Below, piece by piece: positions 12,254-24,400 of a stretch of DNA of 64,000 nt; the stretch's first letter is position 1, and each line of letters starts with the position of its first letter. Source of the DNA: Xiphophorus maculatus (lineage: Eukaryota; Chordata; Actinopteri; Cyprinodontiformes; Poeciliidae); NCBI RefSeq assembly GCF_002775205.1, contig NC_036445.1, positions 28,631,953 through 28,695,952 on the forward strand. The letters run 5' to 3'. The notes beneath the pieces are model-generated. The model saw only the letters and a list, made by a program, of their open reading frames with translations, did no database searches and was not told the DNA's origin. Position numbers and translations under genes: made by a program.

Positions 12254-14878
12254 CAAATGGAGAAAAAAAAACATGGAACATCTGTCAACCTTACCAGGAG
12301 TTGCCTGTCTGCCAAAATTACTCCAAGGTTGTTCTGACGGCTCATTCAGGAGGTCACAGAAAAAGCGGAACTCAGTCTGAAACACTGTAGACCTCACTTC
12401 TCTCCGTTAAAGACAGGGTTATTGACGCAACAATTAAAAAAAAAGAAACACATGGCAACCATTGGAGAGCTCCTAAAGGAGTGAAAACCACTTCTGACCA
12501 AAACTAGATCAGAGGCCTGTTACATTTCCCCCCAAAAAATATATATTGGACTGTCGAGACGACAGTGAAATCTTCTGGAAGGTGTGCATACCGTTACATC
12601 AGACTAAAGCAGCGTTTTAGGAAATAAATACAACATCATCAGTCAACTATGATGGTAATGTGATGGTGTGAGACTGCTTTGCTTCTTCAAGACTTGTCAT
12701 AATCGATGGAACCACTAATTCTGCAATAACAGAAAATCGTAAAGGCGAACGACCAGCAGTCAGTTCCTGGTCTTAAGTCAGTGGTCTCAAACTGCATTCC
12801 TCAAGGGCCAGTGTCCTACAACTTTCAGATGTCTCTCTGCTTCAGCACAACCGGGTCCAATATTAGCTCAGTGGCAGAGCTCTGAAGAGCTTGACTGCAT
12901 GCTAGTGAGGCGGTTTTGCGTTTAATTCAATGGACAAGGGGCAAATCTAAGAGTTGAGGGAGGGCTGTGGTTTGAAACAGTGATTTGGTACACACCAACA
13001 AATGAGCAAATGAATGCCTCAAAAACAACTAAATGAAGGTTTTGGGGGAGGCCTAGTCAAAGTGGTGTGGCATTTCAAACTCCCCAGTGTTCCTATATCA
13101 AAACAATTCTCCATAGATTAGTGGGTCATCATTCCTCCTTAGAGATGAAAGAGTCATTGCTAATGAAATGCTTGAGAACAGATGGTGCCACCGAGGCGAA
13201 GCAGTCATTGGGTTCAGAGGGCAATTACAGGTTGGCCTGCATCGCTTGTTTTCCCTTAAATAAATTAGACTATCCGTTTGAAACTGCTTTTTGTGTTTCC
13301 CCAACTCATCTTGATCTATTATTAAAATGTGTTTCTTGATCTGAAAATGTGACAAAGGAAAAAAACATTAACAAAAAAAAAACAAAAAAACAACAACAAC
13401 AGAAGAAATCTGTAAGGGAGCAAATACTTGGTATGCGATCAAAAAAATGTCTATTTTTGCCTTATTATACAACAGAGAAACACAACGTTGCACTCCCCTC
13501 TTCAGTGGTTTCTTCCTCGAATCTAAAAATAGCCCATTCACTTTACTCAGATAGACTTACAGGCCAACGCTAGCATCATCATCATCATCATCATCACAGC
13601 TGTGCCTTTCAGATTTGCTCAACCAAGTCGCTTACACAAGACATGAGGCGCATCCATTGAATCCAAGGCTACACCGTTAGCTCAGTTGTATATACAGGCT
13701 CTCTAGGCCCTTTGGAAGCCATTAAGACTGATAGGCATTTACTTGGTAGCATTAAGTCTAGTCTGGGAATTCATTTAAAAAAAAATGTCTGGCTTTAGTT
13801 TGACGAGAGAAAGCAAAGTGTTAACTTTGCCCCACCAGAGACACACCCAACATCTACTCACTGCGACTTATTTGTTGTATAAGAAATGTTGTAAGGTAAC
13901 ATTAATGTACTCGATGGCCACGGAAGCATCATTCCGTGTGCCACCGCAATCCGATCAGTTCAGCTCTTAATCGGCTCCTTTAATCAGATGGAAGCATCAG
14001 GATGATCAGCCTGATCTGAAACGAGGTGGCGAAACGGACACAGAGGCTCCTAATGACAACGTGGTGAAACATGATGGGAGCACGCACGTGGGGAGGAGGA
14101 GGAGGAGAAACGGGCTCCGTGGAAATCAGCGAAAACACACAAGAGTGAGAGCAACAAGGGTCCGAGACTCCTTTGTGTGTCACGGAGCCTGATGGCCTCA
14201 TGGTGTTGTTTTCATTCCTACATGCGCAATGAGCCCAAACTGGCTGGGGGGGTTGAGAAACAACAAGAAATAGTGTGAAACAGGCTTTGTGTGAGCCTAT
14301 TAGCCCAACTTAGGGTTTATATATAGGCCTAACTGCCCGCCTGCTGTGGTCCTCATGTTCAAACTGCGCCTCATTTGAATAAACCTGTGATAATAAAGGC
14401 GACAAGGAGGTGGATTGATTTCGGACAATCTTGAGCAGCTGAGCCTGCCATGAATTTTAACTGGGCCGGGTTGTCATAAACAACCGCTTCTGTTACCTTC
14501 ACAGCCGTGCTGGTCCATCCTCACCGAGCCGTCTTTCTGTATCCTAACATCCCCCGGTCCAGATATCCTAAGCGGAGCCGCCGCCGCCGCCGCCTCCACC
14601 GAGGATGCTCCGGTGGCGGCGGCGCCAGCGAGGCTCCCTTTACCCCGGTGGGTCTTCGCCAGCGTCTGGCAGCACTGGTAACACACCGCCCATGCCTGCT
14701 CCTCATTGATGGGCTGGCTGTAAAGCTTCAGTATCTCCTCCAGAGACAGGTCCTCGGCATCCTCCGATGAATTCATCTCGTCATGGTGCTTCCGCTCAGC
14801 CCGGCGAGTCGCTGCTGCTGCCGCCGCCGCAGCATCCGTCAGCACTTCGTGGTCCCCGCCGAAGCGCCGCTCGGCCAT
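1965..14878 (-). CDS. spire1: spire1, protein spire homolog 1 (5' part; continues past the left edge)
   Basis: Spire nucleates linear actin filaments with formins on vesicle membranes. Exons, in transcription order: 14878-14497 (382 nt), 9048-9020 (29 nt), 2201-1965 (237 nt). Phases close exactly (382+29=411; +237=648 nt, 216 codons). Exon 1 starts MAERRF, has two poly-Ala runs, then the start of the KIND domain ([20 protein letters not shown]), which binds formins. The microexon encodes KYSPSTTTE, and exon 3 continues with [20 protein letters not shown] and [13 protein letters not shown], all KIND hallmarks, then an acidic DEGYE stretch. Donors are AAG|GTAACA, GAG|GTGAGT and AAG|GTCAGC; acceptors are CTGCAG. 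The residues fit SPIRE1 better than SPIRE2 as I recall those families. WH2 repeats and the FYVE-like end lie off the window. A second in-frame Met at residue 35 is a possible alternative start. Confidence 0.93.
4444..4773 (+). CDS. Candidate small secreted protein (unrecognised, 109 aa)
   Basis: The ATG is in a strong Kozak context (AACATGG). The first 23 residues look like a signal peptide: MEKLPPS, a hydrophobic YYALLVCFL core, then SNA|CS. Residues after it include possible dibasic processing sites (GGNGRR, where Gly before RR would suit amidation, then FKK, RR and KK), as in a peptide-hormone precursor. A canonical AATAAA lies about 200 nt after the stop. It sits inside a spire1 intron on the opposite strand. 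No family is recognised, no upstream exon or promoter is established, and another frame is also open over 4613-4843. A chance frame is a real possibility. Confidence 0.22.
   Translation: MEKLPPSCYYALLVCFLSPSNACSVPQTGGNGRRLSTKNQSLKANGPNRFKKESSSGGKHLLDTQSGVHGLLPLQPRHKLSQLRRADSVSKKYFQGNTDTKFWIFNHSD
4972..4977 (+). terminator. AATAAA poly(A) signal downstream of the 4444 frame
   Basis: AATAAA hexamer about 200 nt downstream of the candidate stop codon at 4771-4773. Such hexamers also occur by chance in AT-rich DNA, so it is only supportive. Confidence 0.25.
6474..7007 (+). repeat. Interspersed repeat family A, copy 2
   Basis: Same family and orientation as the copy at 13-646. Shared blocks include ATAAACATTTTATTG-like and GGATTAATAATTG-like stretches, a TTTAGAGTCTGTAAACT-like block, and the end CCGATTAATCGTTTCAGTCC. 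Non-coding. Confidence 0.6.
8749..8780. repeat. Perfect 13-bp inverted repeat
   Basis: Arms GCTAGTTACATCC (8749-8761) and GGATGTAACTAGC (8768-8780) around a 6-nt loop. No element ends were identified around it. Confidence 0.7.
12203..12254. repeat. (CATC)n microsatellite
   Basis: About 13 tandem CATC units with one interruption (CGTC). The minus strand reads as a WMDG repeat, so the open frame across it is an artefact of the microsatellite. Confidence 0.95.
13574..13597. repeat. (CAT)8 trinucleotide repeat
   Basis: Eight CAT-type units in a row inside spire1 intron 1. Confidence 0.85.
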
Positions 14879-15060
14879 CCTTTCATTCTCTCAGCGAAGG
14901 AGGCCCGAAGACGAGAGCAGGTCCAGGCCGACGTGACAGCGGCAGTCTGGGGGCATTTGTGCTTAGTTTCACAAGGCAGCAGCGCTGACCACTGATACAA
15001 GAAGAAGCACGGTGACTGTCCGCTCCTTGGTTTTGCTGTCGCACGTCAGTAGGTGGCGTA
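14879..15060 (-). promoter_or_regulatory. spire1: spire1 5' leader and probable promoter
   Basis: GC-rich, CpG-containing stretch directly upstream of the spire1 start codon, contrasting with the AT-rich flanks. Exon 1 and this leader together form a CpG-rich block of roughly 14.5-15.06 kb. No TATA box was recognised. The transcription start is not determined. Confidence 0.5.
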
Positions 15061-16418
15061 TATTTTCCCGAGTAGCTAACAGGGAGTGTGGGAGTCTTAA
15101 AAGCATTGGTCCTATTTTACTTATGACCACGAGGGGGAGTGCTGTCATTTATATATAATTCAGTGATGTACCAGCAAGACACTGACGAGGTATGGAGGAA
15201 TGCAGTTCACTCACTTTCAAACAAACATGCAACGGTGTGAGATATTTAAAAAAAAAAAAATAGGAAGAGATTTAGGATCGACATTTAAGATTTAAAATAA
15301 AACTGTCAGTGTTTGTAGGAAAATTAAACATAAAGAAGGACTTTTATTTTTAGCATCAAAGTGAGTCCAAAGCTGTAGAAATTCTTCGAATAAAAGTGGC
15401 TGAAAGCGGAATGAAAACATATTTGAACAATTTGCTAACCAATTCGGTTGAGCCTTTTTTTGTGTTTGTCTCTTGATTGAAAAATTAAAATGAAATATCA
15501 CATCATTTGTGAAAAAGGTTTTGAAATGATTCATCAATGTCATGTTGGTCACGTGTGAAACATTTCCACAAGCAACAAATGCAGACACAAATGAGAAGTT
15601 TGAACAGTTTATTGAATGTTAATGTGTCTTCTCTCTCCTCGTTGGCCCAGTGATGTCGTCTTGTCTCAGTCATGCTACAGAATCATCACATAATAATTTA
15701 TTCATTTCTGCCTGAACGAAAGTGGACTCAAGGCGACTTTCTGATCAAATCATAATCATGTTCTCACCATTCCCACAATGTACTATAACCAGTAGATCGG
15801 GAGGTGGAACAAATCTTCTGATTAAGTTTCTGGTCATATGACAGGAGTTGACAAAAAAAAAGAAAATAAAGGGTTAAATAGAAGAATATTCATGGATAGA
15901 AGAGAGTCGGAACAGTTATGAACTCTGACCTCAATCTCATCCATATTTAAAATTACTATATGGGTACAAAAAAGTTTCCTTACTTATTTTTTCAACTGGG
16001 TTCCTTTATCTGCCTCCTCCTGACTGGTGGAGTTGAAGGTGGAGGTTTACAGGCTAAGGAGCTCCAACCTGGGATGATCAGAGACATCAGAGTTCTGCAT
16101 AGTCTTGACCTGGGATCAAAAACCAGCTCTGGATTTCCTAAAGTGCTTTTGTGTCCAATGTCTGACCCATGAACAGGTCATTTCAAGTTGTAAAAGCAGA
16201 GGGTAATGTCAGCATTAGTTATAATAAACTAAACAATTCGAGGTGTTGTTTTTCAATCAATGTTTCCATGGAGACCACTGTTTTCCAGGTAATTTTTCAA
16301 AAAACTGGTTCCAAAACTTATGTCAAATCAAAACAACTAGTCAGCATTAGTAATAATAAACTAAACAATCTAACATGTTGTTTTTTAATATCAATAAGGT
16401 ATTTATATTCCTCAAGCA

Positions 16419-16447
16419 CCCCCCCCCCCCCACACACACACACACAC
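16419..16447. repeat. Poly-C plus (CA)n microsatellite
   Basis: Run of C followed by CA dinucleotides. It makes an open frame across it read poly-Pro and Thr-His. Confidence 0.9.
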
Positions 16448-16779
16448 TTCTTTTCCTGTGATGGAAATAGGGTTTATTCTGACCCTGTGTCTCCTGAAAT
16501 CTACAATCATAGCCTTTGTTTTACATTCAAGATTGACCCTCATGAAAGATCATGGTCTATGGTAGAAAACAAAATGGACGAAGAACCAATTTTGGTCTAC
16601 AGTAGACCACATTTACCAGTGGGGGACCAGTGTGGCGTTTTTTCATTGGGACACAGAACAACCACATTTCCTTGCCAAATTGACAATAAAGTAATTCTAT
16701 GTCTCTTTAAGTCTAACAATAAGATGAAATAATATAATCCAAAACAAAACAGTTAGCCACTGTTTAGAGCCACCTGTCT

Positions 16780-17298
16780 TCGACAAACCTCTGACAGCTT
16801 CACGGTACAGCTGCATTTATACTGAGATTAATTTGCTAATAGGCAGATTTTATTATTTAAATGACCTCTGAAGACTATAGATACTGTATTTTATTCAGGA
16901 GTGCACTGTATTACAATGTAGGTCACCTCTCTCAAATTTTTATTTGTGAAACATTTTGAAAGTGATGCTCCTCTTTCCCCCTCATATACATATCTGCATT
17001 TTTTTCCTGAATCTTTGCAAGGACTGCTCTTAAGTTGCTTTTTATATTAACAGCATTTCATATTTTTACAATTTATAGCATTTTATATTTTATTTTTATT
17101 TCATCTACAACTACTACTCAGTGGTATTGTGTTATTGTGTCTTGTCTCTATGCTGTAACTGTGAAGTAATTTCCCTGCTGGGATGAATAAAGTATTTCTA
17201 TCCTATTCTATTCTATTCTATGTGCAGTTGGCCTATTATACAATGTAAAATACATTAAGGGTTGTGGCTTGAATGTGAATACTTTTGCGAGGCAGTGT
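16780..17298 (+). mobile_element. Decayed DNA-transposon relic with a LINE 3' tail inside it
   Basis: Ends with GTGAATACTTTTGCGAGGCA, the terminal phrase of a common teleost repeat (consensus recalled as GTGAATACTTTTGCAAGGCA). The interior resembles the same family (CTGCATTTATACTGAGATTA). Inside lies a LINE-like 3' end at about 17135-17222: a 'TTTCCCTGCTGGGATGAATA'-type tail followed by CTATT-type repeats. Confidence 0.55.
17135..17222 (+). mobile_element. LINE (L2/Rex-like) 3' tail
   Basis: A phrase of the type 'AATTTCCCTG...GGGATGAATAAAGTA' followed by short CTATT repeats, typical of fish LINE 3' ends. Only the tail is present. Confidence 0.6.
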
Positions 17299-18439
17299 AA
17301 ATGAATACTGTTTTTGTTTAGTCCTTTTCTTTCTCATAATTATGAATTAGTTTTAAAGAGTTCTCTGACATTTAACTTCAAAACTGTTACAAAAACTTTT
17401 TTCTCTTTCAAGAAAATGTCTCACACAGAATGATTTGCGCGAGCATTTCTTCAGATTGCACTCACGTAAATGTTTCACGTTAAAGCTACTGGATTACTTT
17501 TCTTTAGGCTGCTCACATTTCATGGAAAAGCTGCAGCATCCGTTTGTTTTGAACTAAAAACTTTGTACACACGTGTCTCTTTGGCGCCCCCTGCTGTTTT
17601 TTAGCTGGCATTGACAGTGAAATTTAATCGTTTCTCAATTACATTCCAAGTAATTTCTTCTCAAAAACGTAAACAGCCTATGGCTCTGCACATGATCAGT
17701 CATCACACAGCTTCATGGAGGATCACTTTTTATTAAACAGATGCTGCTTATGTGACTCACTCTTATCACATGCACATTATCGTGTGATTAGATCACAGTC
17801 TGGTATCCAGGCCTCGGCTGTTTTATGTACACATAAATCCTTGGTTTCAATTACATATAATCATTTATTTAATCAGCTGCGTTCACAATACTCAGTTATA
17901 GATCTCTTTTCGACAGCAGATACACACGACAAGAAACAACAACAACACACACTCCGTTAATAACTTGGGTTTCACGACGTCTGCAGGGGTCGCCACGGAC
18001 TCCGAAATGCGTACCGGGTGTGGTTGCCATGGGAGCAATGATGTAACTACCCATATGTAAACAGAAATCTCTGAACACCGACACAGATGCAGCTATAAAT
18101 ACACACCAGCACATGTGGAATGACAGTAAATATATAACTCTCCAGTAAGATTTCTGTGTTCACCTCACATTAAAAAAAAGCTAATCACTTGTGTTAAAAC
18201 AGGAAAAAAAATCAACTTTAAACTAGGACAATATATAAAAAGTCTTTTTGTCCCTTGGTTGTAAAAGTGGTAGAGGCTTTCTGATGAGCGGTTTTTACCA
18301 CAAGGAATGATCATGCAGCACAGTCGTGGCAGAAGCCGACCAAAGATTGGAGGTTGGGGGGGGGAGACAGCGTGAGAGAACAGGAAGAACATAACTTAAT
18401 AATAAACACACGGCATGAGGACGAAAACTGGACGACTGT

Positions 18440-21400
18440 TTAAACTTTGAACTCTAACAGGTTGCAGTCGATCTTGTAGTAGACGTAGGGATAGTACTCC
18501 TGCTGGCTCAGGTTCAGGCCTGGGATGTCCATGGCAGACTGGAACGAAGCAGAAGACTTAGTGTGTGGAGAAACGTTGAGTCATCTCAGTACATCTTAAT
18601 CAAGCTGTCCATTAAACAGAATAGGGTAATGGTTCGTTTAAAACTAGCATAGTGGAAGAGGAAGATAACATCCAAAGTCTGTGTTGTCACAGCATATCAA
18701 TGTCCATACCTAATATTAATCAATTTGAACAAAGTATAAAGATCTAAGAAGCAATACAACATTGCTGGAAATAAATTTTAAAAATCCATAGAGCAGAACG
18801 AAGAAAAAAAATCTAAAGTAGTGAAATGTTACACTTTTTACTACATTTTTTGTTACATCTAAAATATTGAAACTTTTTTCTAAAACCACAGTTGGTTATA
18901 GGATAGACAGAGGTTTTAAAAATGTCAGATGAAAATTTGATTCTGTTCACATTAATGTGTAATGCAGAACTCTCCCTCCCCTTGTACTGCTGTTCAACTG
19001 GGTGAAACAGGCTACCATACGTTTCTCATGCCTATGAGAAAAATGACTGCGGCTGCTGTTTAAAAATAGTTGGAGCTATAAAAAAGAAAAGCTTAAGTAA
19101 ATGGTATTGATGGGATTATGTTAATGATTGCTTCCTCAGAACGATTAAGAATAATTGTTTTTCTGTATTAAATAAAAACAAATAATATTTAAAACTTTTT
19201 TTTACGTTCTTGGTAAAACAAGACTGGGTATTTTTACTCGTATTGTGGGAATCTAATGTTTCATCTCCATCCCTCCTTCTCTTTTCCACAAATGTGAATG
19301 TGATCATTCACATTTATAAACACATGTTCTTAGATTGAACACATGTTCAAACAGATGTTTGAACACATGTTCTTAGATTGAACACATGTTCAAACAGATG
19401 TTTGAACACATGTTCTTAGATTGAACACATGTTCAAACAGATGTTTGAACACATGTTCTTAGATTGAAGTCAGTGTTTAGATATCTTCTTTTGTAAATGA
19501 CCTTTAATGACTGAAAAGAGTTGCTTTTTTTCAGTCTTTAAAGACATTAAAGACATTATATACTAATAATGACATTAAAGTATTGCTTCTCGTGTTTTAT
19601 TAACAAGGCTAGTGTTTCCTTAATGTCTATAAGATCAGCTCAGCAGAAGGGGGTGTTATTACAGCACTCACGTCAATGATAGCTGCTGCACTACTGTCCA
19701 GATGTTTGTACAGGTCGTTCAGAACCTCCCGCAGCTTCTTCATGGTCTTCTTGCTAGGCTGCAGAAGCATTGCCTGAAAGTTCACTGGCAGCCCATATCT
19801 ACGGGAGAACAACGCGGCAGACATGTTCACTACCACTGGGTTTATTTACAGCAGAAGTGAATCTAAACTGCTAAATGAATACCTCAAAACAGATTCCACA
19901 AAGACCCTCAGTGCTTTAATGTGAATCCATGCGATGAAGGCTTCACTGAAGTTAACTTTTAGCCATCGGACAAGGGGACCCTGCAGAAATCGGAACAAGA
20001 GGATCGGTTATGTTTGGCTTAAAAGTTTACTTTCCATCTAAATTTGGATTTATGTTTTATTATAAGAGGCACAGTTTCTGTGCCAGAGTTTTAGGCAACT
20101 TCACTGACAATCAGTCCCTCTGGTTTTTTGTGATTCCGCAATCACACAAATTTACACAAAATGAACAGGTCATTCTCTTGCGCTAGTTTATTGTAAATTT
20201 TCAGAAAAATAGTCAAAAACATAGGGTTCAAGTAACTGCTTATTTCCACCTGCAAGTGGCAGCATTTCTTACTTCTATTACATTGCCGCCTCAGTCTTAC
20301 TTGATGTCAAGCTTTAGTCAATATGGAGTGCACCAAAAATCGAGCTAAATAAGCTCTTTAATGAATAACATTGTTTGTGTGTCCAATCCATCTGCTTGTT
20401 ATTTCACATTTGTCTTTTATCTGTAGATTTTGGAAGGGATTTTAATGAGGAAAAATATGACAAAATTCCTTGCAAAGATTTCTAAAGTGGCACCGTGAAC
20501 TGAGTGATTTTGACTGAAAAAAAGAAAGAATTTTTTTAAAAAAAAAGGTAAAATCCCAGAGGGACTGCATGAATACAATTTTCAAAGTGATTCAGGTTAT
20601 AACAGGTAAAAGCAAACATTTCTGTTTTCTATGCAGAACATGATGGAAAAATATCCAGCAGTGTGAGGTTCCCCACATTGGGCAGGAGCTGAGTTCAGAT
20701 CCTGTGGCTTGTGAGAGCAAGCGATTATTTTATTTTTATTTACTCGGCTGTAATAATGCAACCAGAAAATGTACGGGATGACCTAAAGGTCATGTTCATG
20801 TATGAACACTCTGAAACACTGCTATGGGCTTCGGTTTAAACACTGCATCGTTGATGATTCAATGATCTAACTTAGATAGGAAAAAAACAAAACAATCCAA
20901 CAGGAATCAGCTGATCGATATGTAGAAAAGTCAAGTGTCTCACAATCAACTTCACTTACAAACTGCTTCTTCTTATCTGTGGAGAGCCTTGTCATCTCCT
21001 CCTTGTCAGCCTTCATCTCCTCTTCATTGTACTGGAAGTCTCTCACCGTGAATCTGGCAGGAAAAAAAATAATAATAAAATAGCTTCATCTAATCAAACA
21101 AGCACCGTCTTGTGGAAAGCCACATGTTGGGGGAGAGACTAAATCAATGGCGCCCGACTAAATCATAAAGTCTTACTTGTTCTCTCTGGCTTTGTGCTTG
21201 AAGTCATCTATGGCTTTCCTGAACAAAGTGACGCTGAACAGCCCACTGTCGCTGTCTTCAAACAGCAGGCTGGAGGACAGCATGAATGGGGATTTTAATA
21301 TTGCAGAGAGTCGTGTAAAAATCCTCGGCATTGTTGTTTGATCACATTTTTGTTACTTACTTTGACGATCGAGGCACCACCATCTCGGCCAGTGTTTCAT

Positions 21401-24400
21401 ACGTTTTCTGCCAGTCAGGATAATTAATCCTAAAAGAACGGAGCAGACGCGTTAATGATCCAAACTTTTGAATCAATCATGACTAGAAGTTTTAGACTTA
21501 CTTTGGTACAACCACCAGCATAGTAATGAGGTACTCTGAATCCAGGACAAAATCTTCCTTTTTGACAATGTCAGCCAGGCTTCTGGTCAGCAAGCTCCCC
21601 CTAGTGGCAAAGGACGATTATACAGGAATACAAAACAAAGTAAAAAAAAAAACAAGAAAACATTCCAGTTCTACGGAAGAGGATTAGGGCCACCAAAAAA
21701 AAAAAAAAAGAATTCTGACTTTAAAGTCAGAATTATTTTTTTTATTTTTTCGGTGGCCCTAATCCTCCTCCGTACAGTTCACATCTGAATAGAGTAGAAC
21801 AATAAAGTACCACATTGAAGCTTCTTCTTGAGACCCTTAAAAAAAAAAAAGCTCTTTAAACTAAATTTCAATACATCTATCTAACACTTACGCATTCTTC
21901 CTTTCCAAGTTCTGCAGGTTTCCCTTCAGGTTGTTATAAGCTGATGCTCTGGCCTTCAAGTCATTGTCAATTTGGCTTACTTGCTGAAGGGAAGCAGAAG
22001 CAAAGCAGAGATTTAACGACTTACGAAGAATCTAAAAGCACTTCATGGATGGAAAATCTGGCAAGTTCAAACAACTCTCTCCAAGACAGAAGCAATCCAG
22101 TAAAGTAATTATTACAAGGATTCTGGCAAAAAATTCACAGGACATAAGAGATTATTTAAATCGTACAGACAGACCTACCTTTGAGATGATTTCTGAGATG
22201 TTTTTAAGGGACTGCTTTATGGGATATTTCGCCATGTCCCACTGGAACCGTGTGATGTAGGTGACCAGGTCAACTAAAACACAAACAAAAAAGCACTTGA
22301 GGTTTTTCTGTGCTATGCAGTTTTTTACAATGTGTCAAATATATCAAACCCCAAATCTGAATGTGTTTTATTTGTATTTTCTGTGATAAACTAACACAAA
22401 CTACAACATATTTTTGTAGTGTAAGAAAAGATGAATATGTTTTCAGAATTTTCTTTATTTTACAAATAATCTTAGAAGTGTGGTGTGTAATTGAATTTGG
22501 TAAATTGTAATTGTATTTAAATAAAATCCAGGGCCTTCAGAAGTGACCTCAGTTGTAAACAGCTGTAATTGCAGCGACAGATGGTTCTACTCAGAGTAAG
22601 GCAGGGCAATAAGGCATGAAAATAAATCTGCTGACTTTTTCATACTACATCTTTTTCGATTTTAACAGATTTCTTTCTTGCTTTTTGCCCCCCAAAAATT
22701 ACAAATAACAGAAAACATTTTAGAAGTGCCTTTTATTTCAATCATTCCCTTGTACAACAGTTTCTTCATGAGAATATAGTCATAATATTAGCAAAACACA
22801 GATGCAATTTTACCAGAAGAAAATCTTAAAATTATGAGGAATAAATCATTTTAATGATAAAAAGCTTGGATAACTAATTTGTTATATTTTGTGTTGGAGT
22901 TCTAATAAATTTACTACTTCATTCTCATAATATTCTGACTATATTCTTGTAAGATTATGACTTCATTCTCGTCATTACAAAAAATATCTTAGCCGGACAT
23001 CACTCCGAACTATAAAAACCCAAGGAGATCAGTGGCGAAAAAAAAATCCAGATTTAACTAACCTTCAAAAAAACAAACTTTGAAAAACATACATGACATT
23101 TTCAAGCACTTCACAATCATGCTTTTTGTGTTGGTCTATGAAATAAAATCCAAAAGATATACATTTAGATGTGAGGTTGTTCTAGCTAGAAGAATGAGCT
23201 TTAGTTTCATGACATTACTGCTCAAATTACCACATTTAAACAACACAATTCTTCCTATATATAACTTTGATCAACGCAACAACATAGTTAGAACTGTACC
23301 TCCGTTGGCCAGCAGGTTCTCCTGCACTTTGTCTCGGCTGTCCTCCAGCACATCGGCCATGTACTGAGCCACCTTCTTCACCACACTGCGAAACCCCAGA
23401 AGACACCAAATTATGATGTGATCTCATAACCCGCAAGCAAAAAGCTCCCGAAAGCTCAGAAGCTTTCGCACATAAATGTTAAAAAAAAAAGAAGCTTTTG
23501 ACAAGGTTAGTTCTAACATGGCACATCAAAGCAAACCCCTTCAGAGGGCCAAACGCTACATAAGAAACTACTATTTTAGAATAATATCCAATTCTCTTAT
23601 TGTACATATGAAATGTTTTAGACAACTAAGACTTCTTTTCAGATTTACTAAACGCAAACTTCGAAGTGGAACTAAACTTATGGCCGACGGACGGCAAACA
23701 ACTGCTGCTGTGATGCAAGCTTGGTTTTTTTCCTCACAGATGTGGAAATCCCCACAGTGGAACCAAAGCATAGATCAGGCAGTAACAGCAGCGTGCGAGT
23801 TCTGGATGAGACACTTTTCCAAAAGACTAAACTTATACCAGATAGGCCGTACGGCCAAAACATGACTAAAGACAAATCTGCTGATGTGTCACCCAACTGT
23901 AAAAGGCCAAGTTTAGACCTCAGGAGCTCACTGTTCGCAATTCCCGGCAAAATTCCTCAAGGTTACGAGGTCAGGGAGGAGGGTAGAGAACGGTAAACCG
24001 GCCACATCTGAGGGTCAGTGTTGAACGTTAGTGTTTTGATAGAGATGCATCAATCAGGTTTTCATTAGTTAAGGCCAACGTACAGGTTCCTTTCAAAATT
24101 AACTCTCTAAATCTAGGCTGTTTTTAAGGACTTAACCTGCAATTTAAAGATCGGAGTCAATCAAGAGAAATTTCAACAATTCTGATCCCTGGATGATTGG
24201 TTAGTACTTTCAATCATCAAACGCTAAAGAAGCACCGCAATAATAACATTTCTAGTCATGAAGTGTGAAGCGATGTGAATACCTTTCGACAAATGAATCT
24301 AATTTGGCGAGTTCGTCTGAAAGTCCAACCAAGACATCAAGCGTTCCCACCTGTTTTATGCATAAAATAGAAAAGAAAAAACATTAAAACGTTTTTGCCA

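Larger units (their letters stand above)
9049..14496. other. spire1 intron 1
   Basis: AT-rich intron between exon 1 and the microexon. It holds a perfect palindromic CRE (TGACGTCA, 12006-12013), a (CATC)n microsatellite at 12203-12254 and a CAT trinucleotide run at 13574-13597. No other gene is supported. Confidence 0.6.
15061..18439. other. Spacer between the spire1 5' end and the atp6v1c1 3' end
   Basis: Contains a diverged duplicated segment (about 16203-16260 and 16341-16395), a C-run plus (CA)n at 16419-16447, and a transposon-derived stretch at 16780-17298 interrupted by a LINE 3' tail. The part nearest 18439 will include the atp6v1c1 3' UTR; a reverse-strand AATAAA at 17864-17869 could end it. 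No other gene seen. Confidence 0.55.

Noticed and set aside
12107-12397. Minus-strand frame with WMDG repeats
   Set aside because: Produced by the (CATC)n microsatellite.
14507-14995. Several plus-strand frames over the GC-rich spire1 exon 1
   Set aside because: Shadows of a GC-rich exon with poly-Ala and KIND coding on the minus strand.
16169-16732. 187-codon plus-strand open frame in the spire1-atp6v1c1 spacer
   Set aside because: It runs through a poly-C/(CA)n microsatellite and a diverged internal duplication (VSISYNKLNN / VSISNNKLNN). No splice signals, signal peptide or family likeness.
19319-19466. Glucocorticoid-response elements in the 43-bp repeat
   Set aside because: The half-sites are separated by 2 bp, not the required 3, so a classical element is not supported.
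22045-22260. 71-codon plus-strand frame
   Set aside because: Largely antisense to atp6v1c1 exon 22273-22179.
23476-23865. 129-codon plus-strand frame
   Set aside because: Starts in an A-run, has no protein-like pattern, and overlaps the better-supported acceptor frame in another phase.
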